From Bacteroides intestinalis (GTDB lineage Bacteria > Bacteroidota > Bacteroidia > Bacteroidales > Bacteroidaceae): 64,000 bases of DNA. The stretch is from contig NZ_CABJDN010000001.1 of NCBI RefSeq assembly GCF_902364365.1, positions 248,001-312,000 of the forward strand, written 5' to 3'. Position numbers and translations under genes: made by a program. Shown piece after piece: positions 49,574 through 58,412 of this stretch. Position 1 is the first letter of the stretch. Every line of letters begins with the position of its first letter. The notes beneath the pieces are model-generated. The model had not been told where the DNA came from. It did not search any database and saw nothing but the letters and a program-made list of their open reading frames with translations.

Positions 49574-51018
49574 TTAAAAACTTTATTTAGTTCTTCTTTA
49601 TCATCAAAATGATGTTTAATCCCTTTGACTTCCTGATAGTTCTCATGACCCTTTCCGGCTACGAGAATAACATCACCGGGCTGCGCCAGCATGCATGCTG
49701 TTTTGATAGCTTCGCGCCGGTCGGCAATGCTGATGGTTTTCTGCATGTCATCTTTGTCCAATCCGGCAAGCATATCATTGATAATATCTTGCGGCTCTTC
49801 AAAGCGGGGATTGTCTGAAGTGATGATAACACGATCACTTGCTTTGGCCGCCTCTTTTGCCATGATGGGGCGTTTACCTTTGTCTCGGTTGCCGCCTGCA
49901 CCGACTACAGTAATAATTTTTCCTTTTCCTTCGAGTACACCATGAATGGCATTCAAAACATTGATGAGGGCATCCGGTGTGTGTGCATAGTCCACAATGG
50001 CAGTGATGCCTTTAGGTGAACGTACAGCCTCGAAGCGTCCGGTCACAGGCTTCAGGGTGCTGAGTGCAACGAGTACGTCTTCTTCTTTCTTTCCAAGCAA
50101 TACGGCTGCACCGAATACTGCCAGCAAGTTTGAAGCATTGAAACGACCAATGAAATGTACAGCCAATTCATGGTTGTTGAAGTCGAGCAACATCCCTTCA
50201 AAATGAGATTCCAATATTTTACCCTTGAAGTCGCTGAGGCTACGCAAGGAATAGGTATATACTTTGGAACGTGTGTTTTGGGTCATGACGAGTCCGTTCT
50301 TGTCATCCAGATTAGTCAGACTGAAAGCACTTTTCGGCATATCATCGAAAAACTTCTTCTTAGCCTTGAGGTAGTTCTCCACAGTCTTGTGGTAATCCAG
50401 GTGGTCACGTGTCAGATTGGTAAAGATCCCCCCCGCAAAGTGTAGACCACTAATGCGTTTCTGAGCAATGGAATGTGAACTTACTTCCATGAAGACATAT
50501 TTGCACCCGGAGTCCGCCATCTGCCCCAGCAACTGATTTAGGGTGATGGGGTCGGGGGTGGTATGTTCAGTTGGGATTGCCTGATCATCTATATAGTTAC
50601 AGACTGTAGAGATCAGTCCTACCTTGTAACCGAAATAGCGGAACGTATTATATAATAAGGTAGCGATGGTGGTTTTCCCGTTTGTTCCGGTTACGCCTAC
50701 CAATTCCATTTTGGAGGTTGGGTCGTCGTAAAAAGTAGTGGCTATTTTACCAACAGCATCTTCACTGTCTTTCACCTGGATGTAGGTGATATCTTCTTTC
50801 TTTTCTTCAGGCACATCTTCGCAAAGCACCGCAACGGCACCTTTCTCTATGGCAGCGGGAATGTAAGCATGCCCGTCAGTCTGGGTACCGCGCATGGCCA
50901 TGAACAGATGTCCGGCTTGCACCAGGCGGGAGTCGATATTTACCCCCGTTATTTCCGTCTCCGTACTTCCAATAACTTGTATCGGTTGTATTGCTTTCAG
51001 TAATTCACTTAATATCAT
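49567..51018 (-). CDS. murE: MurE, UDP-MurNAc-tripeptide synthetase
   Basis: A 483-residue cytosolic ligase that adds the third peptide residue, in Bacteroides expected to be meso-diaminopimelate. The ATP loop is [17 protein letters not shown] (about residues 108-124). The C-terminal domain has [17 protein letters not shown], which contains the DNPR motif associated with diaminopimelate selection. It lies 32 bases after ftsI. Its stop codon is part of the heptad repeat that precedes mraY. Confidence 0.96.
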   Translation of the reverse strand: MILSELLKAIQPIQVIGSTETEITGVNIDSRLVQAGHLFMAMRGTQTDGHAYIPAAIEKGAVAVLCEDVPEEKKEDITYIQVKDSEDAVGKIATTFYDDPTSKMELVGVTGTNGKTTIATLLYNTFRYFGYKVGLISTVCNYIDDQAIPTEHTTPDPITLNQLLGQMADSGCKYVFMEVSSHSIAQKRISGLHFAGGIFTNLTRDHLDYHKTVENYLKAKKKFFDDMPKSAFSLTNLDDKNGLVMTQNTRSKVYTYSLRSLSDFKGKILESHFEGMLLDFNNHELAVHFIGRFNASNLLAVFGAAVLLGKKEEDVLVALSTLKPVTGRFEAVRSPKGITAIVDYAHTPDALINVLNAIHGVLEGKGKIITVVGAGGNRDKGKRPIMAKEAAKASDRVIITSDNPRFEEPQDIINDMLAGLDKDDMQKTISIADRREAIKTACMLAQPGDVILVAGKGHENYQEVKGIKHHFDDKEELNKVFNG

Positions 51019-51050
51019 ACCTTATTATATATAATGTATATTCCTGTAAT

Positions 51051-53177
51051 TTAATGAAGCGTCAAAGCTACTGTTTGACCTTTCACAATGCGGTTACCAC
51101 CCGGTATCGATTGATTCTTTACCTTTCCTATACCGCTTATTCTGACTTTCAGTCCTTTGCTTTCCAATAGGTAAACAGCATCTTTCGCTCCCATTCCTAT
51201 AACGTTGGGAACTGTATTTGAACTTGCTTCCTCTCTGGCCTGCAGTATGACTGCATTGGGAGACTCCTGTGTATGTCCCCATGCTTCTTTCCCTTTCTTG
51301 GGAGAGAATTGTTTTTGTACCGGAACATTCAGCCCGTTCAGCACTTGCAATGCTTCATTCATTTCTCCTGCTTTTACCGAAGGAATGACATTGCTTGTGC
51401 TATCTATTGCACTGCGGATATCAAACCGCAGATTTTTTGCATACACTCTTTCGGCAATCTTTCCGAATACGCTACCAGCCATCAGACCACCTGAGGCAGG
51501 AAGTCCTGGTTTCTGGATAGAAACAATACAACTGTACTTCGGTGCTTCTGCCGGGAAGTAACCGCAGAAACTTACCAAATAATTCACCCGTCCTGACTTG
51601 TAACCTGCCACACCCTGGGATACCTGTGCCGTACCCGTTTTTCCGGCTACGGAGAATTGCTTGCTTCCGGCAGGTTTTGCCAATCCTTGTGATACCACTT
51701 TTTCCAGAATATCGCGGATTTGTGTCAAGGTACGGTCGGAACATATCTTCGGATTGATTACCTCCGTCGGATATTCTTTTATCACTTCACCGTCTTTTAC
51801 AGCGGCCTTTACAAACTTAGGACGTACCATCGTGCCATTATTGGCAATAGCATTATAGAAAGTAAGGATGTTGAGCGGTGGAACCTGAGTTTCGTAACCG
51901 ATGCTCATCCATGGTAAGGTCGTCTTGGCGAAATATCTATCTTTCGGACCTTTTATATTCGGCTTTCCCTCACCTGAAATCTGTAGATTTAGCGGTTGGT
52001 CAATACTCATTCGCTTCAGTCCGTCTACATATTTTTGAGGATTATCCTTGTAGTGCTTGTCAATGAGGTACGAAACACCGACGTTGGAAGAAACTTCCAG
52101 GATGCGGGTTACATTGATCTTCCCGTAGCCACCGCGATGCCAGTTATGATCCCTCATCTTGCTACCGTACATCATCATTACACCGTTTCCGGTATCTACT
52201 TCCGTCTCCGGAGTAATCTTTCCGTCTTCAAGAGCCACCATGATAGAAGCCGTCTTGAATGTAGAACCTGGTTCCATCATATCACTAATGGCATTATTGC
52301 GCATTTCATAATAGTTACCATCGCCTGCTTTCATCATATTGACGATAGCTTTAACTTCACCTGTTTCCACCTCCATCAGTATAGCTACACCTACGGTAGC
52401 ATTGATGTCTTTCAACATATCCACCAATGCTTTCTCGCAGATATCCTGCATGCCTACATCGAGCGTGGAGATAATGTCACAGCCATCTACAGGAGCTATG
52501 TCTACGATGTTCAGGTATTTATTCATTACTTTCTGGCGGTGTGTGATACCGTCACGTCCTTTCAACAAAGTGTCAAAAGCCAGTTCGATGCCATTCTTTG
52601 CACCCTGTGCAGTATCAGCATAAAGGTCCCCCAGTGTACGGGCTGCCAAGGATCCGAATGGCTTTTTACGCTGATTATATACTTGTTCGTGGAAACCGCC
52701 TTTGTATTTGTTCAGATTGAAAACAGGCAGACGTTTGGCTTCTTTGTACTGGATGTATGAAATACGTTTCGGATAAATCAGGTAGTTGCGGCTACCTTTC
52801 TTACGCCCTTTCTGCAAGTGTGATTTGAACTCAGCTGTACTCTTATCAGGGAATATCTTATGCAACCCTTCACATATTTCATTCATGTGGTTCACCAACA
52901 TAGTGTCCTTGGTTTCTCCTCCTGCCTTGAAGTCCATGTATATACGATATTCGGGCAGGGAACTTGCCATCAGTTTGCCGTCGGATGAAAGAATGTTACC
53001 ACGATTAGGCTTTACCGTCACGTTTTCTTTCACGAAACGGTCGGCTACATCCTGCCAGTACTGTCGCTCCGCAAACATGATGACTGCGGCTTTAACGACA
53101 ATAGCTATTCCCAGCAATCCCATTACGAGGACTACAAAGAAGTAGCGGGTCATGATATTTTTCTTATTTACTGCCAA
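51051..53177 (-). CDS. ftsI: FtsI, septal penicillin-binding transpeptidase with PASTA domain
   Basis: A 708-residue class B penicillin-binding protein that cross-links septal peptidoglycan with FtsW. One N-terminal membrane segment (about residues 10-32), the dimerisation domain, and the transpeptidase domain with the nucleophile in PGSTFKTAS (about Ser303), SSN in EVSSNVGVS, and KTG in VAGKTGTAQVS (about 510). A C-terminal PASTA domain (about 645-708, NVIGMGAKDAVYLLESKGLKV) is present, which proteobacterial FtsI lacks but Bacteroidetes ones often have. It lies between ftsL and murE. Confidence 0.95.
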   Translation of the reverse strand: MAVNKKNIMTRYFFVVLVMGLLGIAIVVKAAVIMFAERQYWQDVADRFVKENVTVKPNRGNILSSDGKLMASSLPEYRIYMDFKAGGETKDTMLVNHMNEICEGLHKIFPDKSTAEFKSHLQKGRKKGSRNYLIYPKRISYIQYKEAKRLPVFNLNKYKGGFHEQVYNQRKKPFGSLAARTLGDLYADTAQGAKNGIELAFDTLLKGRDGITHRQKVMNKYLNIVDIAPVDGCDIISTLDVGMQDICEKALVDMLKDINATVGVAILMEVETGEVKAIVNMMKAGDGNYYEMRNNAISDMMEPGSTFKTASIMVALEDGKITPETEVDTGNGVMMMYGSKMRDHNWHRGGYGKINVTRILEVSSNVGVSYLIDKHYKDNPQKYVDGLKRMSIDQPLNLQISGEGKPNIKGPKDRYFAKTTLPWMSIGYETQVPPLNILTFYNAIANNGTMVRPKFVKAAVKDGEVIKEYPTEVINPKICSDRTLTQIRDILEKVVSQGLAKPAGSKQFSVAGKTGTAQVSQGVAGYKSGRVNYLVSFCGYFPAEAPKYSCIVSIQKPGLPASGGLMAGSVFGKIAERVYAKNLRFDIRSAIDSTSNVIPSVKAGEMNEALQVLNGLNVPVQKQFSPKKGKEAWGHTQESPNAVILQAREEASSNTVPNVIGMGAKDAVYLLESKGLKVRISGIGKVKNQSIPGGNRIVKGQTVALTLH

Positions 53178-53205
53178 ATCTGTCTACAATTTAATGATTC
53201 TATAA

Positions 53206-53574
53206 CTATTTAATCAAATACGGCGGATGAGTGGATGTCTGCAAGTCACTCTCTTTACTTGCAATATACTCTTCGATACGTGACTGCCGGCTCCGCTCCA
53301 TTAATTCCGAACTACGGGTAAGAGCATCGTATTTGATGTCAATCAGTTCTTTTTTCAATTTATCAATCTCTATCATTTGCTGCTGGCAAGCATAACGATT
53401 GTGTATATAGAATATAATCAGCAGCATTATCATTACGAGCAACTTCGTCTGACGGCGAAAAAAATCCGTAGCCAGAATGTCACCGCCGATAATGTTCTTC
53501 AGAGATGTACGATTTTTGGCTTTCTTCGCTTTCTCTGTTTTTTCGTTTACCTGTTTTTCTTCCATATCCTTCAT
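53206..53574 (-). CDS. FtsL-like division protein
   Basis: A 122-residue bitopic protein: a basic N-terminus of about 50 residues rich in Lys and Glu, one membrane segment (LLVMIMLLIIFYIHNRYA, about residues 46-63), then a coiled coil (IDKLKKELIDIKYDALTRSSELMERSRQ). This plan and its place between rsmH and ftsI fit FtsL, which with FtsB bridges FtsQ to FtsW-FtsI. Sequence similarity alone would not identify it. ATG at 53574 or the one three codons later could be the start. Confidence 0.8.
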   Translation of the reverse strand: MKDMEEKQVNEKTEKAKKAKNRTSLKNIIGGDILATDFFRRQTKLLVMIMLLIIFYIHNRYACQQQMIEIDKLKKELIDIKYDALTRSSELMERSRQSRIEEYIASKESDLQTSTHPPYLIK

Positions 53575-53584
53575 TATCTTACCA

Positions 53585-54499
53585 TCACTTTTTCTCTGCT
53601 ATTCTCAGTTTTGCACTTCTCGATCTCGGATTCCGTTCTATTTCCGCATCGTCCGGTACAATTACTTTATTGTTAACCAACCGGAATGGAGTCTGTACAT
53701 TTCCGAAGAAATCCTTTTCCATTTTACCTTCCACATTTCCGGTTCTCATAATATTCTTTACCATCCGGTCTTCCAGAGAATGGTAGGTAATTACTACCAA
53801 TCGTCCGCCCGGTTTCAAAGCCTCGGTTGCTGCATATAGCATCTCTTTCAGAGCTTCCATTTCCTGATTGACTTCGATGCGTAATGCTTGGAATACTTTG
53901 GCTAACTCTTTCTTTTCCCGTTCGCGGCCAAAAAGCGGTTTGATGACTTCCAGAAATTCACCGATGGTTGTAATCTTCTGTCCGGCACGTGCTTTCACAA
54001 TTACAGATGCCAGTTTGCGACTGTTCTTTAATTCACCGTATAGGTAAAAGAGGTCAGCCAACCGTTCCTCATTATATGTATTGATGATATCGGCAGCTGT
54101 ATCTCCTGCGCGCTTGTTCATGCGCATGTCCAATGCACCGTCAAAGCGGAACGAGAATCCCCTTTCGCTATCATCGAAGTGATGGGAGGACACACCCAAA
54201 TCGGCAAGTATTGAATCTACTTCCTCAATGTCATGATAACGCAGGAAGTTGTGCAGATATCGGAAGTTACTGCGTACAAAAGTGAAGTGGGGATTGTCCA
54301 CAATGTTTTGTTCGGCATCTTCATCCTGGTCGAATCCAAGCAACTGCCCGCCATCTCCCAGACGTGACAGAATTTCCCGTGAATGCCCTCCGCCACCGAA
54401 GGTGACGTCTACATACGTTCCATCCGGCCGGATATTCATTCCGTCTACACTCGGCATCAACAACACCGGTACATGATATGTCAACTCTTCATTTCCCAT
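53585..54499 (-). CDS. rsmH: RsmH, 16S rRNA m4C1402 methyltransferase
   Basis: A 304-residue SAM-dependent enzyme that methylates N4 of C1402 in the decoding centre of 16S rRNA. The SAM site shows YVDVTFGGGGHSREIL, followed by GFDQDEDAEQN, a lid with FDGALDMRMN, and the C-terminal blocks VFQALRIEVNQEM and VVITYHSLEDR. It follows mraZ after a heptad tract and precedes ftsL by 10 bases. Confidence 0.96.
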   Translation of the reverse strand: MGNEELTYHVPVLLMPSVDGMNIRPDGTYVDVTFGGGGHSREILSRLGDGGQLLGFDQDEDAEQNIVDNPHFTFVRSNFRYLHNFLRYHDIEEVDSILADLGVSSHHFDDSERGFSFRFDGALDMRMNKRAGDTAADIINTYNEERLADLFYLYGELKNSRKLASVIVKARAGQKITTIGEFLEVIKPLFGREREKKELAKVFQALRIEVNQEMEALKEMLYAATEALKPGGRLVVITYHSLEDRMVKNIMRTGNVEGKMEKDFFGNVQTPFRLVNNKVIVPDDAEIERNPRSRSAKLRIAEKK

Positions 54500-54500
54500 T

Positions 54501-54528
54501 CATCACTAATCACTAATCGTTAATCACT
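54501..54528. repeat. Heptad tract between mraZ and rsmH
   Basis: Four 7-mers in register, CATCACT, AATCACT, AATCGTT and AATCACT, fill the mraZ-rsmH spacer. The mraZ stop codon (TCA at 54524-54526) lies in the fourth. This tract has no opposite arm. Confidence 0.75.
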
Positions 54529-55000
54529 CGTTTTCCTCTTCTTCCCAATTCTCTTCGTCTCCCAGAATTTCCTGCAAAGCTTCGCTAAACTCTTCCGGGT
54601 TCATAAAGGGTTGTTCTGTTTTCTCTTTCGCCCAGATTTCTATCGTATTGTCCACACCGATGAAACGTACATCGCTCTGTATGCCGGCCATTTGCAGGTA
54701 GCGTTTGGGTAGTAGGATGCGTCCATTCCCATCGGGAACCATGATTTCCGCATCGCTCACAAATTGCCGGAAGATTTCTTGGTGTTTTGCGTTCCATTTG
54801 TTCAGGCGTTTCCTTAGTTGGTTTTGCGTCTTGAACCAAACGCTTTCTGGATAGAGTACCAGGCAGTCCTGGAACACGTCTTTGCGCAGCACGAGTTTCT
54901 CTTCGGAAGCAGATTGCAGTTGCCTCCGAAAACCGGCGGGGATAAATACACGTCCCTTAGCGTCGGTCTTCGCTTCTATATTGCCCAAAAAACGTATCAT
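54524..55000 (-). CDS. mraZ: MraZ, dcw transcription regulator
   Basis: A 158-residue ring-forming DNA-binding protein of the AbrB fold that heads the dcw operon and, in Escherichia coli, represses it. Two half-domains show the paired motif: DAKGRVFIPAGFRRQL (about residues 12-28) and DGNGRILLPKRYLQMA (about 88-103). An acidic tail (EEENWEEEENE-like) ends the protein. Two TGGGG boxes at the expected spacing overlap its promoter, which supports autoregulation. Confidence 0.96.
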   Translation of the reverse strand: MIRFLGNIEAKTDAKGRVFIPAGFRRQLQSASEEKLVLRKDVFQDCLVLYPESVWFKTQNQLRKRLNKWNAKHQEIFRQFVSDAEIMVPDGNGRILLPKRYLQMAGIQSDVRFIGVDNTIEIWAKEKTEQPFMNPEEFSEALQEILGDEENWEEEENE

Positions 55001-55025
55001 GCTACCTTATTATAATAAGCGACGG

Positions 55026-55055
55026 TAAAAGTACACATTTCCCCACAATTCCCCA
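55026..55055 (-). promoter_or_regulatory. mraZ/dcw promoter with two MraZ boxes
   Basis: On the minus strand the repeats TGGGGAATTG and TGGGGAAATG (boxes at 55055-55051 and 55045-55041) lie directly upstream of TACTTTTA (55033-55026), a near match to the -7 element. TGGGN repeats separated by 5 bases are the known MraZ site in E. coli. Here two boxes overlap the expected -33 region. Confidence 0.75.
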
Positions 55056-55091
55056 CGAGTTTTAACTAAAAACTTTTAGAGAAGTTTTCAA

Positions 55092-55132
55092 CACCCTGTT
55101 CATTGTTTATTTCATTGATAATGAACAGGGTG
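55092..55132. repeat. 13-bp inverted repeat upstream of mraZ
   Basis: CACCCTGTTCATT (55092-55104) and its perfect complement at 55120-55132, with a 15-base loop. It lies between divergent genes, so there is no obvious transcript to terminate on the minus side. Confidence 0.65.
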
Positions 55133-55185
55133 ATGAAAGCCCTTCTTGGTGGGGGATTAACGTAGTTTTATAGTCTCAGTTTTGT

Positions 55186-55317
55186 ATCCGGACCAAACTT
55201 GGGACATACTTGCTCCGTACCAACTCCGTACTTTCTCCGTGTAGAGGTACCTCTGAGTGGAGAATGTACGGAGCAAGTATGGTGCAGATACGTTCCGGGT
55301 ATGGAGCAGACGTGGTC
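55186..55317. repeat. 11/22-bp-period array with long inverted repeat
   Basis: CTCCGT recurs at 55213, 55224 and 55235 (11-bp step), and GTATGG at 55277 and 55299 (22-bp step). A 16-bp inverted repeat (CATACTTGCTCCGTAC at 55205-55220 and its perfect complement at 55266-55281) encloses the palindrome AGAGGTACCTCT (55243-55254). It occupies the middle of a 690-base gap between mraZ and the GH2 gene. Confidence 0.75.
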
Positions 55318-55344
55318 ATTTACAACTCAAAGCGTACCTCTTAA

Positions 55345-55503
55345 GATAAAGGCATAGGGCGTAGAGTGCCCTTTGGGGAAATTGATAAATATGGATTGTG
55401 TGGAGTATTGCCGGAAGAAGATGCACCTAAAATGAAATATTGGAAGGCATTACACTTGTACCGATGGGAGCAGCCCGTTTGCGTATTTCTGCTTTTCCTG
55501 TAA
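55345..55503 (+). other. 52-codon open stretch without a start
   Basis: The frame is open from after a TAA at 55342-55344 to a TAA at 55501-55503 with no upstream ATG. It encodes residues such as RRVPFGEIDKYGLCGVLPEE and MKYWKALHLYRWEQPV, which look protein-like. I do not recognise a family. It may be a decayed gene remnant or chance. Nothing else is seen between it and the GH2 promoter. Confidence 0.25.
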
Positions 55504-55618
55504 TTGAATAGGATAAGTCTCAGGTGTCGTGGCTGGTTATTTAGTAATGAATGGACAATTAGACAAAATTGGATTAAAAAATAGTGATTATTGGGATACT
55601 TATCTTCTGCTTTTGCCC

Positions 55619-55626
55619 TATTTTTG
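55619..55626 (+). promoter_or_regulatory. -7 element for the GH2-sulfatase genes
   Basis: TATTTTTG, a perfect TAnnTTTG, 64 bases before the GH2 start. No -33 TTTG is seen, which may mean an activator such as the nearby hybrid sensor is required. Confidence 0.45.
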
Positions 55627-55690
55627 TATCGGATGTTGTAAACAGTTGTTATTGCATCAAATTATGTACACCTAAAATAATACTATCTTC

Positions 55691-58369
55691 ATGAGCAAAA
55701 TCATTCATTTAATTCTAATTGTTTTATTGTCAGTTCCCTGCTGTGCATTGCAGGCGTCTCACCAACCAGAGTTTTCCACTGCCGGTTTCTTCGAATTACC
55801 CAATTCCGGACGTGAAGTGTTTTCCATGAATCCGGCCTGGCGTTTTTATAAAGGAAGCGTTGCTGGTGCTGAAGCTATAAGTTTTGATGATACGGAATGG
55901 GCTGTAGTCTCCCTGCCTAATGGGATTGAATACCTGCCTACGGAAGCCAGTGGTTGTATCAATTACCAAGGTGAAGTTTGGTATCGTAAGCACTTCACTC
56001 CCGCAGATGCATTGAAAGGAAAGAAGTTGTTCCTGCATTTCGAGGCCATCATGGGGAAGAGCAAGGTGTTTGTGAACGGCCGGTTGATGAAAGAACATTT
56101 TGGTGGCTACTTGCCGGTGGTAGTAGATGTGACCGATGCCCTGAAATGGGGAGAGGATAATGTGATTGCCGTATGGGCGGACAATAGTGATGATCCGTCT
56201 TATCCTCCCGGAAAGGCACAGGATGTTCTTGATTTTACCTACTTCGGTGGTATCTACCGTGATTGCTGGCTGATAGCTCATAATCCTGTTTTTGTCACCG
56301 ACCCTAACTTTGAGGACGAGGTCGCAGGCGGCGGCCTGTTTGTGGCTTATGATAAGGTATCGGATGCTTCGGCTGAAGTACTATTGAAAGCTCATGTACG
56401 TAATGATAGTCGTAAAACTTTTACAGGAGTTGTGGAATATGAATTGCAGCAACCGGATGGTACACAGGTGGCGTTCCTGAATGATAAAATACAGGTACGT
56501 CCGGGTAAGGCTGTTACTTCAAAAGATAAAATCACGGTAAAGAATCCATTGTTGTGGAGTCCGGAGACTCCTACCTTATATAATCTGATTGTACGTATTC
56601 GCGACCACGAAGGAAAAGTGGTGGATGGTTACCGTCGTCGTATTGGCATCCGCAGTGTGGAATTTAAGGGTAAGGATGGTTTCTGGCTGAATGGCAAACC
56701 CTATGAAGAACCGTTGATCGGTGCCAATCGCCACCAGGACTTTGCCATAGTAGGTAATGCAGTCCCCAACAGTATTCACTGGCGTGATGCAAAGAAACTG
56801 CGTGATGCCGGACTAAAGGTGATCCGTAATGCCCATTGTCCGCAAGACCCGGCGTTCATGGATGCATGCGATGAACTCGGTCTGTTTGTAATTGTCAACA
56901 CTCCGGGCTGGCAGTTCTGGAATGATGCTCCTGAATTTGCGCAGCGTGTATATAGTGATATACGTAACTTGGTACGCCGTGACCGTAACCATGCCTGTGT
57001 CTGGTTGTGGGAGCCTATCCTGAATGAAACCTGGTATCCGGATGATTTTGCCAAGAAGACCCGTGAACTGGTCGATCAGGAATATCCTTACCCTTATTGT
57101 TATTCTGGTTGCGACAGCGGAGCGCGTGGCAAAGAATATTTCCCGGTACTTTTCACTCATCCGTCTTTTGATGGGAAAGCATGGGGCGATCCGAATGCCG
57201 ATCCTAAAATCACCTATTTTACCCGCGAGTGGGGCGACAATGTGGATGATTGGAGTTCGCATAACTCACCCAGTCGTGTGGCACGCAACTGGGGAGAGCA
57301 ACCTATGCTCATCCAGGCCCGGCATTATGCCAATCCCACATATACCTATACTTGCTATGACGCCCTTTATCGTACTCCCCGGCAACACGTGGGCGGATGT
57401 CTCTGGCACTCGTTCGACCATCAGCGTGGTTACCATCCCGATCCGTTTTATGGTGGATTGATGGATGTATTCCGTCAGCCCAAGTATTCGTACTATATGT
57501 TCAAGGCACAGCGTTCGCCCGAGAAACAGGAACGCCTTTTCGAGACTGGCCCGATGGTTTATATAGCCCATGAAATGACTCCATTCTCAAGTAAGGATGT
57601 CACTGTTTATTCGAATTGCGAGGAAGTACGGCTAACTTTCATGAAAGACGGGAAAGTATCTACTTACAACAAGCCGCTGACAGAAGCCGGTATGCCTTCA
57701 CCTGTTATCACTTTCCCGGATGTTTACGACTTCCAGATGGACAAAGCCATGTCCCGGAAGAAAAAGCAAGAGGATGTGCTTTTGCTGGCCGAAGGGTTGA
57801 TAGATGGTAAAGTAGTTGCCACTCATGAGGTGCATCCGGCACGCCGTCCGGAGAAGCTATTGCTCTGGATAGATAATGAAGGGGTTGACCTGAAAGCCGA
57901 TGGTTCCGACTTTGTAACAGTGGTGGCGGCTGTTGCTGATAAGAATGGAAATATCAAGCGCCTGAATAATTATTATGTGAAGTTCCATGTGGAAGGTGAA
58001 GGGCGGCTTTTAGGAGATGCTTCCATATTGGCAAACCCCGCGCCTGTAAAGTGGGGCACCGCTCCGGTACTGATACAATCGACTTTGAAACCGGGCAAGA
58101 TAAAAGTGACAGCCAGTGTGTTGTTTGAAGGTTCGCAGATGCCCACAGGTGCTGTACTGGAATTGGAAAGTGTGCCGACAGATCATTCGTTGCTATATTC
58201 AGGGAAAGAAGCGGCACTTATTTCAAAGCTTCCTGTTGCCGGATTGGGAGGAACAGTTGCAAAATCGGCCGCTGAGTTGGAGCAGGAACGGTTGCAGAAA
58301 GAGCGGAATGCGCAAAAGCTGAAAGAAGTCGAGAAGCAACAAGAGGATTTCGGAGAGAAGAGTAAGTGA
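55691..58369 (+). CDS. GH2-family glycoside hydrolase
   Basis: An 892-residue secreted retaining glycosidase with signal peptide (about residues 1-22). A sugar-binding jelly roll (about 40-200), an immunoglobulin-like domain, and the TIM barrel follow. The acid/base Glu is in EPILNETWYP (about Glu446) and the nucleophile in FTREWGDN (about Glu513). Beta-rich C-terminal domains (about 640-855) end in a charged coiled coil (AELEQERLQKERNAQKLKEV). It is not LacZ-type, having no small-chain domain. It precedes a sulfatase by 43 bases, so both probably act on a sulfated glycan. Activity (galactosidase, glucuronidase or other) cannot be read. Confidence 0.88.
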   Translation: MSKIIHLILIVLLSVPCCALQASHQPEFSTAGFFELPNSGREVFSMNPAWRFYKGSVAGAEAISFDDTEWAVVSLPNGIEYLPTEASGCINYQGEVWYRKHFTPADALKGKKLFLHFEAIMGKSKVFVNGRLMKEHFGGYLPVVVDVTDALKWGEDNVIAVWADNSDDPSYPPGKAQDVLDFTYFGGIYRDCWLIAHNPVFVTDPNFEDEVAGGGLFVAYDKVSDASAEVLLKAHVRNDSRKTFTGVVEYELQQPDGTQVAFLNDKIQVRPGKAVTSKDKITVKNPLLWSPETPTLYNLIVRIRDHEGKVVDGYRRRIGIRSVEFKGKDGFWLNGKPYEEPLIGANRHQDFAIVGNAVPNSIHWRDAKKLRDAGLKVIRNAHCPQDPAFMDACDELGLFVIVNTPGWQFWNDAPEFAQRVYSDIRNLVRRDRNHACVWLWEPILNETWYPDDFAKKTRELVDQEYPYPYCYSGCDSGARGKEYFPVLFTHPSFDGKAWGDPNADPKITYFTREWGDNVDDWSSHNSPSRVARNWGEQPMLIQARHYANPTYTYTCYDALYRTPRQHVGGCLWHSFDHQRGYHPDPFYGGLMDVFRQPKYSYYMFKAQRSPEKQERLFETGPMVYIAHEMTPFSSKDVTVYSNCEEVRLTFMKDGKVSTYNKPLTEAGMPSPVITFPDVYDFQMDKAMSRKKKQEDVLLLAEGLIDGKVVATHEVHPARRPEKLLLWIDNEGVDLKADGSDFVTVVAAVADKNGNIKRLNNYYVKFHVEGEGRLLGDASILANPAPVKWGTAPVLIQSTLKPGKIKVTASVLFEGSQMPTGAVLELESVPTDHSLLYSGKEAALISKLPVAGLGGTVAKSAAELEQERLQKERNAQKLKEVEKQQEDFGEKSK

Positions 58370-58412
58370 CGAGTTATAAGCAAAATTTGAATTAATTAAA
58401 AACATATTCAAT

